Made by a program: the position numbers and the translations under genes. The notes beneath the pieces are model-generated. The model searched no databases. It was not told where the DNA came from and saw nothing but the letters and a program-made list of their open reading frames with translations. A DNA stretch of 47,464 bases from Chitinophaga pinensis (GTDB lineage Bacteria > Bacteroidota > Bacteroidia > Chitinophagales > Chitinophagaceae), in assembly GCA_945865295.1 (NCBI GenBank), contig CAMBDE010000008.1, positions 1 through 47,464 of the forward strand. The letters are read 5' to 3'. Positions 28,005 through 36,409 of the stretch are shown piece by piece (positions within the stretch are counted from its first letter, which is position 1; every line of letters begins with the position of its first letter).

Positions 28005-28628
28005 ATGCATCCCAAATTGAATTTTGATACAGCTACGGACATCATTTTAGAAAATGAACGCGTGTTATTGCGTCCTTTGGTGCAAGAAGATGCGGTTTTT
28101 TTATCGCCTTATGTCAAAGAAGAACCAACACTTTGGAAATACGCTTTAACACCTATCACAACTGATCAAGAATTTGAACAATATATTGCGACTGCTATTG
28201 AAACAAGACATTTAAAATCTGCTTATCCATTTATTGCCTTTGATAAACTACAAAAAAAATATGTCGGGAGTACAAGATTTTACGATATACAATTAAATAA
28301 TAGTTCGACACAATTTGGATATACCTGGTATAGTGAATGCACTTGGGGAACAGGTTTGAATGAACACTGTAAATTATTGCTCTTAGAATTTGCATTTGAA
28401 ACAATCGGCTTTGAGCGTGTTGAATTTCGTGCAGACAACAGAAATAAACGAAGCATTGCGGCCATGAAAAAAATTGGATGCACTGTAGAAGGGATATTAC
28501 GCAATCATCTACCAACAAGTGATGGCACAAGACGTGACTCTATTGTTTTAAGTATGTTGAAGGAAGAATGGCCAAGGATTAAAGCAGGGTTCCTTGCAAG
28601 AATAAAAATGCTAGACCAAAATAAATAA
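28005..28628 (+). CDS. GNAT-family N-acetyltransferase (RimJ/RimL-like)
   Basis: This 207-residue acetyl-CoA-dependent acetyltransferase has the RimJ/RimL layout: LENERVLLRPLVQEDA at the start, YVGSTRFYDIQ, EFAFETIGFERVEFRADNRNKRSIAAMKKIGCTVEGILR (the signature before the last strand) and RRDSIVLSMLKEEW. Related enzymes acetylate ribosomal protein N-termini, antibiotics or small amines. The target is unknown. The 3' end overlaps the convergent mgtE gene by 50 bases, both frames remaining plausible coding sequence to their ends. Confidence 0.87.
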   Translation: MHPKLNFDTATDIILENERVLLRPLVQEDAVFLSPYVKEEPTLWKYALTPITTDQEFEQYIATAIETRHLKSAYPFIAFDKLQKKYVGSTRFYDIQLNNSSTQFGYTWYSECTWGTGLNEHCKLLLLEFAFETIGFERVEFRADNRNKRSIAAMKKIGCTVEGILRNHLPTSDGTRRDSIVLSMLKEEWPRIKAGFLARIKMLDQNK

Positions 28629-29973
28629 GGATTGCAGTGACATCCACTAAAGTGGCAACAAATGGGGCAGATGAAACGGCTGGATCGGCGCCTAATCTTT
28701 TTAAAACCATTGGCAGCATGGATCCAGTGATGGTTCCCCAAATCACCACACCCACCAAGGTTAATCCGATCGTGCTCGCAATTAAGATCCAATGTTCTCC
28801 ATAGAATCCTGGAGCAATAAAATGCCAAACCATTACTCTAAAAAATCCAATTACACCTAATACCAAACCTAATAATAAGCCACTTAGAATTTCTCTTTTT
28901 AAGATTTTCCACCAATCTTCAATGGTGATTTCACCAATCGACATGGCTTGTATAATTAAAGTAGAAGCTTGTGAGCCAGTATTACCACCGCTGGATAAAA
29001 TTAATGGGATAAATGTAGTCAACACAATTACTTTTGCAATCTCTCCTTCAAAATAACCCATTGCTGTAGCAGTTAACATTTCACCTAAGAATAATACCAC
29101 CAACCAAGTGATTCTTTTTTTGAATAAATTAAAGATAGACATGTCTAAATAAGGTTCGTTCAATGCTTCAGTACCTCCCATCTTTTGCATATCCTCACTG
29201 AACTCCTCATTCGTTACCCATAAGATATCATCAATGGTCACAATACCTAATAGCACATCATTGTCATCGACCACTGGAATCGCGACTCTGTTATTCATTT
29301 TAAATACCTGACTCGCATGTTCTTGGTCGTCATACACATTCAATGCCACATACCTACCATCAATGATGTCTTTAATGATATCAGTTGGTTTTGCTAATAA
29401 CAAATCTCTAATTCGAATATCATCCACTAAACAACCCAATTCGTCAATAATATAAATCACGTCAATTGTCTCTGAATTCTTACCATATTTTCTGATATTG
29501 TCTAAAACTTGCGCAACAGTATAATTCGGATATACATAGACATAATCGGGCGTCATCATACGTCCAACTGAATCATCAGGATAACCTAAAAGCGATAAAG
29601 TGATTTTACGTTCTTCGGGATCCAATAATTTAATGAGGTCACGGATGGCTGCTTTTGGTAATTCTTCAAAAAAGTCAGTACGGTCATCTGGAGGTAATTC
29701 GTTTAAGATCTTCGCTGTCTTTCTTGCAGGGAGTTCTTTAATGATATCCTTCTGCTGGTTAATGTCCAATAATTTGAAGACACTTACTGCACGATGTACG
29801 GTCATAGTATCCACAATCAAGCCTTCTTTTTCGGGGAATTCATTCACAAGCTCCACCACATCACTGATGTTTTGCTCGTCTAAAAATTCCTTTAAAAGCG
29901 GCATGTCTTCTTTAGAGAGGATCTCTAAAAAAACTTCTGATAATATGATTTCGTCTTCTAATTCGGCTGACAT
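28579..29973 (-). CDS. mgtE: Magnesium transporter MgtE
   Basis: The protein is an inner-membrane Mg2+ channel of 464 residues, gated by cytosolic magnesium. An N-terminal helical superhelix domain (about 1-130, with ELPPDDRTDFFEELPKAAIRDLIKLL) is followed by two CBS domains (about 135-260, MTPDYVYVYPNYTVAQVLDNIR and VPVVDDNDVLLGIVTIDDIL). A five-helix pore domain follows (about 290-460) with the conserved GGNTGSQASTLIIQAMS and the DVTAILIYFGLA segment. The last helix runs to the terminus across the overlap with the GNAT gene. No Mg2+ riboswitch is visible in the 45 bases upstream. Confidence 0.95.
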   Translation of the reverse strand: MSAELEDEIILSEVFLEILSKEDMPLLKEFLDEQNISDVVELVNEFPEKEGLIVDTMTVHRAVSVFKLLDINQQKDIIKELPARKTAKILNELPPDDRTDFFEELPKAAIRDLIKLLDPEERKITLSLLGYPDDSVGRMMTPDYVYVYPNYTVAQVLDNIRKYGKNSETIDVIYIIDELGCLVDDIRIRDLLLAKPTDIIKDIIDGRYVALNVYDDQEHASQVFKMNNRVAIPVVDDNDVLLGIVTIDDILWVTNEEFSEDMQKMGGTEALNEPYLDMSIFNLFKKRITWLVVLFLGEMLTATAMGYFEGEIAKVIVLTTFIPLILSSGGNTGSQASTLIIQAMSIGEITIEDWWKILKREILSGLLLGLVLGVIGFFRVMVWHFIAPGFYGEHWILIASTIGLTLVGVVIWGTITGSMLPMVLKRLGADPAVSSAPFVATLVDVTAILIYFGLAFLFLQGTLL

Positions 29974-30006
29974 GGCTGCAATTTACGAAATCATACTAGG
30001 ATATGC

Positions 30007-30014
30007 TAACTTTA
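30007..30014 (+). promoter_or_regulatory. Candidate -7 element of the SET-domain gene
   Basis: TAACTTTA resembles TAnnTTTG and lies only 4 bases before the ATG at 30019. If used, the mRNA would be leaderless. No convincing -33 box was identified. Confidence 0.3.
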
Positions 30015-30018
30015 TGCA

Positions 30019-30402
30019 ATGATATTGCCAATTTTGTACATTATGGAGACCGCCCATCGAGGTAGAGGGGTTTTTACAACCGAGGCCATTCCTGCTGGAA
30101 CAACCATTGAAATTGCACCTGTCATTGTACTAAATCAAACAGAACGTGCGCTAGTGGATACCACATTATTACATGATTATATTTTTGAATGGGGGATCAA
30201 TGAACAAGAAGCTGCGGTTGCTTTGGGCTATGTGTCTATTTATAATCATCATGTGGATGCCAATTGCAAATACGATATGGATTTTGAACATAAGACCATT
30301 CAAATTCAAACAAAACGTGCCGTTGCAGTGGACGAAGAATTAAGTATCAATTATAATGGGGACGGGGTTACGGATAAACCAGTTTGGTTTGAAACAAAAT
30401 AA
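30019..30402 (+). CDS. SET-domain protein (predicted protein-lysine methyltransferase)
   Basis: The 127-residue protein consists of a single short SET domain. AHRGRGVFTTEAIPAGTTIEIAPVI is the N-terminal SET strand pair with the SAM-binding G-RG-(V/L)F motif. YNHHVDANCKYD corresponds to the conserved NH(S/D)-x-x-PN motif, and DEELSINYNGDG is the catalytic-tyrosine segment (EEL-x-x-x-YG). Bacterial SET proteins methylate lysines on proteins, sometimes host histones in pathogens. The substrate here is unknown. M9 is an alternative start. It is divergent from mgtE with a gap of 45 bases. Confidence 0.82.
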   Translation: MILPILYIMETAHRGRGVFTTEAIPAGTTIEIAPVIVLNQTERALVDTTLLHDYIFEWGINEQEAAVALGYVSIYNHHVDANCKYDMDFEHKTIQIQTKRAVAVDEELSINYNGDGVTDKPVWFETK

Positions 30403-30408
30403 TATTCA

Positions 30409-31239
30409 TTATTTTAGTTGATACACCCTTACATAATCAATCTCCATTTTTGCTGGCAGGATGGCATCATCCACGCCTTTTGCACCTCCCCAATTTCCAC
30501 CAAATGCAATATTTTATAATAAATGCATGGGTCCATCAAAAGGCCAAGCGGCCTTTCCAGTGCCATTATTTTTAAAAGTATAATAAGCCTGATTGTTAAA
30601 TAAAATAGTCACACTGTCTTTATTCCAAATCACTGAGTAGTCGTGAAATTGTGTATCAAAATCTTTCACAATGATGGTATCCGTTTTTTGATTACCAATC
30701 ATATGGTTAAAACTTTTTGTATGCGTGGTGGCATGAATGAATCCAGGATTAAATCCCACATGTTCCATGATATCAATTTCTCCATCATCTGGCCATTTTA
30801 ATGGGGTAGTAGATCCTAACATCCAAATAGCGGGCCAAGTGCCTAATCCTTTTGGTAATTTTGCACGCACATCAATTCTTCCATAAATCCAATCTCCTTT
30901 TCCTTTTGTGACTAATCTTGCAGAACTATATTTTCGGTCCTCCATTATTTGTTGCTTCAATACGATTGTTAAGAGTCCATTATTTACACTAGCATTCCCG
31001 ATAGAGTCCTTGGTATAATATTGCAATTCATTATTGCCCCATCCCCATCCGCCTACATCATAATTCCATTTTGTAGGGTCAGGTAATCCGGTGTAATTAA
31101 ATTCATCGGACCAAACCAGTTGCATCTTTCCCCCATTGCTAACTTTACTTGTTTTGTCAATTTGTTGACTTTGTGCAGACAAACTAGCAAAAACAAATAA
31201 ACATAATAGAAGGGAGGATAAGGATCTAGATAGCTGCAT
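30409..31239 (-). pseudogene. Glycoside hydrolase family 16 beta-glucanase gene with an in-frame stop
   Basis: From ATG 31237-31239 the gene encodes a signal peptide (SLLLCLFVFASLSAQ) and a GH16 laminarinase-type catalytic domain with the complete active-site motif GEIDIMEHVG, preceded by GTWPAIWMLG. An in-frame TAA (complement of 30514-30516) interrupts it after GPMHLL. The same frame then continues with NIAFGGNWGG, DDAILPAKMEIDYVRVYQLK and a stop at 30409-30411, which is the normal GH16 C-terminus. One base change (for example TTA to TAA) explains the break. The truncated 241-residue product would lack the last sandwich strands and is probably inactive. A sequencing error would also explain it. 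Confidence 0.85.
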
Positions 31240-31304
31240 AAAAGGATTGTTCAAGTTTAAATACGTGTTTACCTGTCTAAATTAGGTATTTTATGCTGTT
31301 TTAG

Positions 31305-31335
31305 TTGGGGATTTTATAAAAGGGGCGTAAATTTG
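31305..31335 (+). promoter_or_regulatory. Promoter of the his operon
   Basis: A TTG -33 box (31305-31307) is followed after 20 bases by TAAATTTG (31328-31335), an exact match to TAnnTTTG. The his leader ATG begins only 4 bases after the -7 element, so transcription should start at, or within a base or two of, the ATG. Confidence 0.7.
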
Positions 31336-31339
31336 CGCA

Positions 31340-31390
31340 ATGTTATTCAACAATCATATCCATCATTTTCATCTGCTATCAAATAGGTAA
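31340..31390 (+). CDS. hisL: Histidine-rich leader peptide of the his operon
   Basis: A 16-codon frame reads MLFNNHIHHFHLLSNR and ends at TAA 31388-31390. Four of 16 codons are His (at 31355, 31361, 31364 and 31370), far above chance, just upstream of hisG and an intrinsic terminator. A ribosome stalled on the His codons would leave 31386-31393 free to form the antiterminator. One that reaches the stop codon would cover it. The symbol follows the convention for his leader peptides. Confidence 0.85.
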   Translation: MLFNNHIHHFHLLSNR

Positions 31391-31434
31391 GCTGTAGATG
31401 TTGGTATGTATCAATATTAAACAAAGGGCTTACT
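31386..31434 (+). promoter_or_regulatory. Predicted his antiterminator pairing
   Basis: GGTAAGCT (31386-31393), overlapping the leader stop codon, can pair with GGCTTACT (31427-31434) in the 5' arm of the terminator: eight consecutive pairs, two of them G-U. Forming it blocks the terminator. It begins 13 bases after the last His codon. Confidence 0.65.
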
Positions 31435-31457
31435 ACATAGTAAGCCCTTTTAATTTT
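31423..31457 (+). terminator. his attenuator terminator
   Basis: A 12-pair perfect stem (31423-31434 with 31439-31450), AAAGGGCTTACT against its complement, closes an ACAT loop. TTTTAATTTTT follows. It lies 13 bases before the hisG ATG and only makes sense as a conditional terminator because hisG follows directly. Confidence 0.85.
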
Positions 31458-31469
31458 TATAAATAGTAT

Positions 31470-32324
31470 ATGCGATTAAAATTAGCGATTCAAAAATCAG
31501 GAAGATTAAATCAAGATTCCATGCAACTTTTAAAAGAATGCGGCATCGATATTAGCAATGGCAATAATCAATTAAAAGCAGAGGCAAGTAATTTTCCACT
31601 AGATGTTTTCTTTTTAAGAGACGATGATATCCCACAGTATGTGCAAGACGGAGTAGCAGATATTGGTTTTGTGGGAGAAAATGTAGTCTATGAAAAAGCT
31701 AAAAAAGTGGAAGTAGCTTATGCGCTTGGCTTTGGAAAATGCAGATTGAGTTTTGCGATTCAAAAAGGAGAAGCCTTCACTGGTCCACAATTTTTAGCTG
31801 GCAAGAAAATTGCGACTAGTTATCCGGTATTGGTGCAACAATATTTAGATCAACATCAAATTAAAGCAGAAATTCATGAGATTAGTGGAAGTGTTGAAAT
31901 TGCTCCTGGTATTGGACTAGCCGATGTGGTTTGTGATTTAGTAAGCAGTGGATCTACCTTATTCATGAATGGATTGAAAGAAGCGGAAACAATTTTAAAC
32001 TCACAAGCTGTTTTGGTTAAACGAAATAACCTTCCAGCTGAATTGGTCCCTATATTGGAGCGCTTATTATTCCGAATAGAGTCGGTTAAAAAAGCAAAGA
32101 AGCATAAATATGTTTTGTTGAATGCACCCAATGCACAACTAGACAAAATCATTGCGGTGCTGCCTGGTATGAAAAGTCCTACCATCGTGCCCTTGGCAAC
32201 AGAAGGTTGGAGCAGTGTGCATACGGTGATTGAAGAAGCAGATTTTTGGAATTTAATTGAACAATTAAAAGCAGTAGGTGCCGAAGGTATTTTAGTAGTG
32301 CCTATTGAAAAAATGATTTTATAA
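31470..32324 (+). CDS. hisG: ATP phosphoribosyltransferase (long form)
   Basis: HisG catalyses the first step of histidine synthesis, joining PRPP to ATP. The 284-residue length marks the long form, with a C-terminal ACT-like domain that binds histidine for feedback inhibition, so it does not need HisZ. Signatures are RLKLAIQKSGRLNQDSMQLLKECG, RDDDIPQYVQDGVADIGFVGENV, and the PRPP-binding loop in GLADVVCDLVSSGSTLFMNGL. The regulatory domain (about 210-284) contains SPTIVPLATEGWSSVHTVI. It is the first structural gene after the his attenuator and is followed by hisD after one base. Confidence 0.96.
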   Translation: MRLKLAIQKSGRLNQDSMQLLKECGIDISNGNNQLKAEASNFPLDVFFLRDDDIPQYVQDGVADIGFVGENVVYEKAKKVEVAYALGFGKCRLSFAIQKGEAFTGPQFLAGKKIATSYPVLVQQYLDQHQIKAEIHEISGSVEIAPGIGLADVVCDLVSSGSTLFMNGLKEAETILNSQAVLVKRNNLPAELVPILERLLFRIESVKKAKKHKYVLLNAPNAQLDKIIAVLPGMKSPTIVPLATEGWSSVHTVIEEADFWNLIEQLKAVGAEGILVVPIEKMIL

Positions 32325-32325
32325 G

Positions 32326-33618
32326 ATGCAAGTATTTGAAGAACCATTGAAGCAGGACTGGGAAGCATTGTTGACGCGCCCAAATTTTGATGCAGCATTA
32401 TTAATGCCGCAAGTACAATCGATTTTAGATGCAGTGGCTATGGAAGGAGATGCAGCTTTGTTTAGATTTAGTGAAACATTTGATCAAGTACAATTAAAAA
32501 CGATTGTCATTGATCCTGCTATGATACAAGCTGCGGAAGCACTCGTTGCGCCTGCATTAAAAGCTGCTATCCAATCTGCAAAAGTGAATATTGAGATTTT
32601 CCATCAAGCACAAATCAAGAGAGAGGAAAAAATAGAGACCATGCCTGGTGTATGGTGTTGGAGGAAATCTGTTGGGATCGAAAAAGTGGGTATTTATATT
32701 CCTGGAGGCACAGCGCCTTTATTTTCTACTGTGTTGATGCTAGGTGTACCTGCAAAACTAGCAGGATGTAATGAAGTGATTTTATGTACCCCTCCTAGAA
32801 AAGATGGCACAGTGGATCCTGCTATTTTATATGCAGCGGGCTTAGTAGGCATCCAACAAATTTATACCATTGGAGGTGCACAAGCCATTGCCGCTATGGC
32901 ATACGGCACAGCAACTGTACCTAAAGTGTTTAAAATATTTGGTCCAGGCAATCAATATGTCACAGCGGCTAAACAATTAATACAACAACAGGGTGTGGCC
33001 ATAGATATGCCAGCAGGACCAAGTGAAGTTTGTGTTTATGCAGATGAAACAGCGATCCCTTCCTTTGTGGCGGCAGATTTATTATCACAGGCCGAGCATG
33101 GTGCAGATAGTCAAGTATTATTAATCGCAAGTAATAGAAATATTATTGACCAAGTGCAAATAGAATTAGAACTACAATTAGCTGAATTACCAAGGCAGGA
33201 TTTTGCCATAAAAGCATTAGGCCATTCAAAAGCGATGGTGGTTGCCTTAAGAGAAGATGCCATTCAATTGATCAATGCCTATGCACCAGAGCACCTTATT
33301 TTATCGGTGGACAATGCCTTAGTGGTGGCAGAAAAAATCATCAATGCTGGATCGGTATTCATTGGCAATTATTCGCCAGAATCGGTAGGGGATTATGCTA
33401 GCGGAACCAACCACACTTTACCCACCAATGGCCATGCAAAAGCCTATAGTGGTGTGAGTGTAGATAGTTTTGTAAAAAAGATCACCTTCCAACAATTGAC
33501 CGAGATGGGATTGAAAAATATAGCACAAACTGTGATTCAAATGGCATCGGGGGAGCAATTGGAAGCCCATGCGCAGGCTGTGGCAATTAGAGTGAAAGAA
33601 ATAGAATCAAAAATATAA
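32326..33618 (+). CDS. hisD: Histidinol dehydrogenase
   Basis: HisD performs the last two steps of histidine synthesis, oxidising histidinol to histidine with two NAD+ and a zinc ion. It has 430 residues. Family signatures include VGIYIPGGTAPLFSTVLMLGVPAKLAGC, GGAQAIAAMAYGT, IDMPAGPSEVCVYAD, DLLSQAEHGADSQ (with the zinc ligands Gln and His) and NAYAPEHL. It starts one base after hisG, so translation is probably coupled. Confidence 0.97.
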   Translation: MQVFEEPLKQDWEALLTRPNFDAALLMPQVQSILDAVAMEGDAALFRFSETFDQVQLKTIVIDPAMIQAAEALVAPALKAAIQSAKVNIEIFHQAQIKREEKIETMPGVWCWRKSVGIEKVGIYIPGGTAPLFSTVLMLGVPAKLAGCNEVILCTPPRKDGTVDPAILYAAGLVGIQQIYTIGGAQAIAAMAYGTATVPKVFKIFGPGNQYVTAAKQLIQQQGVAIDMPAGPSEVCVYADETAIPSFVAADLLSQAEHGADSQVLLIASNRNIIDQVQIELELQLAELPRQDFAIKALGHSKAMVVALREDAIQLINAYAPEHLILSVDNALVVAEKIINAGSVFIGNYSPESVGDYASGTNHTLPTNGHAKAYSGVSVDSFVKKITFQQLTEMGLKNIAQTVIQMASGEQLEAHAQAVAIRVKEIESKI

Positions 33619-33644
33619 TTTAAAGGACGAATTAAATTTGAACC

Positions 33645-34709
33645 ATGGCATTTGAATTAGATAAATTGATTAGGCCAAATATTAAAACTTTGAAGCCTTA
33701 TTCTTCTGCAAAAGATGAATATACAGGTGCCGCTAAAATTTTATTGGATGCCAACGAAAATAGTTTGGGTTCGCCATTAACTAAATGGTACAATAGGTAT
33801 CCTGATCCTTACCAAAAACAACTTAAAGAAAAGTTGGCCTTTGTAAAACAAATTGCAGCCAATCAAATATTCATAGGTAACGGTAGTGACGAATGTATTG
33901 ATATTTTATTTCGAACTTTTTGCGAACCCGGGAAAGACAATATCATTATTTGTCCTCCAACTTATCCTATGTATGAAGTAAGCGCGAATATCAATGATAT
34001 TGCAGTACAGAAAGCACCATTGTTATCGGATTACCAACTCAATGTGGCGCATATTGAACAATTGGTGAATGCCAACACTAAAATTATTTGGATTTGTTCA
34101 CCTAATAATCCAACAGGTAATTCTTTAGACAGAATTGATATTGAAACTATTTTAAATCATTTTGATGGCATTGTGGTGATAGATGAAGCCTATATTAATT
34201 TTTCAAAACAAAAGTCATTTGTTCAATCACTGATAGATTATCCAAATTTAGTGGTCTTGCAAACATTGAGTAAAGCCTGGGGCTTAGCCGGCCTGAGATT
34301 AGGCATGTGTTTTGCGAGTCCAGATATCATTGGCTACATGAACAAAGTAAAAGCGCCTTATAATATCAATATTGTAACGCAAGAGTTGGCATTGCAAGCT
34401 TTAGAAGAAGTGGGCCAGGTGAATGATATGATCCAACTTTTGGTTGACATGCGTAATGCACTAGCCGAAGTGATTGCATCTATGCCACATGTGATTCAAG
34501 TATTCCCTTCGGATACCAATTTTATTTTAGTAAAAATCCCTCAAGCAAGAAAATTATACGAATTCTTAATGTCTAAAGGGATTATTGTAAGAGATCGGTC
34601 TGCTTTAGAATTATGTGAAGATAGTCTTAGGATCACAGTGGGTACGGAACAAGAAAATACTTTACTTGTAGATGCGATGTATGAATGGATAACCAATACT
34701 TTTGAATAA
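33645..34709 (+). CDS. hisC: Histidinol-phosphate aminotransferase
   Basis: HisC is a PLP enzyme that converts imidazole acetol phosphate and glutamate to histidinol phosphate. It has 354 residues. The PLP lysine is Lys210 in TLSKAWGLAGLRLG. LDANENSLGSP, GNGSDECIDILFRTF and SPNNPTGNSL are family motifs, and the ATVDEAY-like segment is VVIDEAYINF. The gap to hisD is 26 bases. Downstream, two unrelated redox genes intervene before hisB. Confidence 0.96.
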   Translation: MAFELDKLIRPNIKTLKPYSSAKDEYTGAAKILLDANENSLGSPLTKWYNRYPDPYQKQLKEKLAFVKQIAANQIFIGNGSDECIDILFRTFCEPGKDNIIICPPTYPMYEVSANINDIAVQKAPLLSDYQLNVAHIEQLVNANTKIIWICSPNNPTGNSLDRIDIETILNHFDGIVVIDEAYINFSKQKSFVQSLIDYPNLVVLQTLSKAWGLAGLRLGMCFASPDIIGYMNKVKAPYNINIVTQELALQALEEVGQVNDMIQLLVDMRNALAEVIASMPHVIQVFPSDTNFILVKIPQARKLYEFLMSKGIIVRDRSALELCEDSLRITVGTEQENTLLVDAMYEWITNTFE

Positions 34710-34745
34710 CTTTAAACAAACATATTTTAAATAAAATCAATCATC

Positions 34746-35987
34746 ATGTATAAATTAAGCAACTTTTTATTGGCTTGTGTATTTGCTTTGTCAGTGAACG
34801 CGCAAGAAAATGCAGGGTTAAGATTACCTGTTGGATTTACGGCTACTTTATTTGCAGATCAAATTGGTACTGCAAGACATATCACTATCAATGACAAAGG
34901 GGTATTGTTTGCCAAATTGAACAAGGAAAATAAGGCAGGCCAAAGTATTGTAAGAATGGAAGATACCAACGGAGATGGTATTGCAGAAAAAATTAGTGGA
35001 TGGGGAAAATATGGTGGAACGGGTATCTATGTGAAAGGGAATCAGTTGTATGCAAGCTCTGATGATGCAGTATATTTATACCAATTAGATGCCAATGGAG
35101 AAGTAACCAATCCAACTGCGCCTAAAACAATTATTCAAAATTTACATAGCAGAAGACAGCACGCTTCAAAATCAATCACTTTAGATCCTCAAGGCAATAT
35201 TTATGTCAATATTGGTGCTTACTCCAATGCTTGTCAAGAAAAAGATAGATCTGTAGGATCGAAGGGCATGATGCCTTGTCCAATTTTAGATTCTGCTGGT
35301 GGTATCTGGAAATTTGATGGCAGTAAAGAAAATCAATCTTATGCTGAGGGTAAAAGATATGCTACAGGATTAAGAAATGTCATTGGCCTAGATTGGAACA
35401 AAACCACCAATAGTTTATTTGTAACACAACATGGCCGCGATCAGTTAAATACTTTTTATCCAACCATGTACACCGATGCTCAAAATGCAGATTTACCTGC
35501 AGAAACAATGTATGAAATGAAAGAAGGGGAAGATGCTGGATGGCCTTATGTGTATTACGACCCATTCCAAAAGAAAAAAATACTTTCTCCAGAATATGGT
35601 GGAGATGGAAAATTAGAAGGTGGCAAAAATGCACTTGATCCTTTGGTTGCTTTCCCTGCGCATATGGCGCCAATGGCATTGTTATTTTACAAGGGCAATC
35701 AATTCCCTGCTAAATATAAAGAAGGTGCATTTATTAGCTTTCATGGTTCTTGGAACAGAGCACCATTGCCTCAAGAAGGCTATTTTGTTGCTTTTGTGCC
35801 ATTTAAGAATGGCAAACCTGCTGGCGAATGGGAAATTTTTGCCAATGGATTTGCAGGAGCAGATAATAATAAAAGTCCAAGAGGCGCAAAAGCAAGACCA
35901 TGTGGTTTAGCAGAAGGCCCTGATGGAAGTTTATATGTAAGTGATGACAGTAAGGGGGCGATCTTTAAAATTAGTTTTAATAAATAA
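34746..35987 (+). CDS. Exported PQQ-dependent sugar dehydrogenase-like beta-propeller
   Basis: The 413-residue protein has a signal peptide (LACVFALSVNAQ) and a six-bladed propeller of the glucose/sorbosone dehydrogenase (GSDH) type. Motifs are LRLPVGFTATLFADQIGTARHI, VRMEDTNGDGIAEK, a catalytic-histidine region HSRRQHASKSITLDPQGNIYVNIGA, GLRNVIGLDWN and CGLAEGPDGSLYVSDDSKGAIFKI. Family members oxidise sugars in the periplasm with PQQ, passing electrons to a cytochrome. It lies inside the his gene run, and a c-type cytochrome starts at its stop codon. The cofactor and substrate are inferred, and no PQQ synthesis genes are present here. Confidence 0.85.
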   Translation: MYKLSNFLLACVFALSVNAQENAGLRLPVGFTATLFADQIGTARHITINDKGVLFAKLNKENKAGQSIVRMEDTNGDGIAEKISGWGKYGGTGIYVKGNQLYASSDDAVYLYQLDANGEVTNPTAPKTIIQNLHSRRQHASKSITLDPQGNIYVNIGAYSNACQEKDRSVGSKGMMPCPILDSAGGIWKFDGSKENQSYAEGKRYATGLRNVIGLDWNKTTNSLFVTQHGRDQLNTFYPTMYTDAQNADLPAETMYEMKEGEDAGWPYVYYDPFQKKKILSPEYGGDGKLEGGKNALDPLVAFPAHMAPMALLFYKGNQFPAKYKEGAFISFHGSWNRAPLPQEGYFVAFVPFKNGKPAGEWEIFANGFAGADNNKSPRGAKARPCGLAEGPDGSLYVSDDSKGAIFKISFNK

Positions 35988-36394
35988 TGATAGGAAAAAT
36001 GCAATTTAAAATAGTCAGCTTGATTGTTGTAGCCTTGTTTTATTGTGTTCAGTCGAATGCACAAAATATGCAAAAGGGTAAAAAAATTTATGAAGCTAAA
36101 TGTCTTGCCTGTCACCAAGCAGATGGAGGTGGCGTGCCAAACATGAATGCGCCACTTGATGCCGCTTCCAATGTGGTGGGGAAAGATATCGCAAGACTGG
36201 TGCGCATCATCCGTTATGGATACAACGAACGTATTGCACTAGACGGTTTTTATTATAGCAATGCGATGACAGCTAGCCCAGACTTAAAAGACAATGAGAT
36301 AGCAGATTTGTTAACCTATATTAGAAACAGTTGGTCCAATAAAGCAAGTGTAGTTACGATTGCTCAGGTGCAGGCGGCTAAAAAGAAGAAATAA
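35987..36394 (+). CDS. Periplasmic c-type cytochrome
   Basis: The 135-residue monohaem cytochrome has a signal peptide (IVSLIVVALFYCVQSNAQ) and the haem site CLACH. A likely distal methionine ligand lies in YYSNAMTASPDLKDNEIADLLTYIRNSW, the usual C-terminal helix of class I cytochromes. Its ATG overlaps the dehydrogenase stop by one base (M5 at 35999 is an alternative start), so the pair is translationally linked. It is the probable electron acceptor of the sugar dehydrogenase. The lysine-rich tail is unremarkable. hisB follows after 15 bases. Confidence 0.88.
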   Translation: MIGKMQFKIVSLIVVALFYCVQSNAQNMQKGKKIYEAKCLACHQADGGGVPNMNAPLDAASNVVGKDIARLVRIIRYGYNERIALDGFYYSNAMTASPDLKDNEIADLLTYIRNSWSNKASVVTIAQVQAAKKKK

Positions 36395-36409
36395 AAATAA
36401 AAGTAAACA

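Noticed and set aside
30403..30513. Apparent non-coding gap between the SET gene and GH16
   Set aside because: It is the C-terminal part of the GH16 gene after the premature stop, not an intergenic region.
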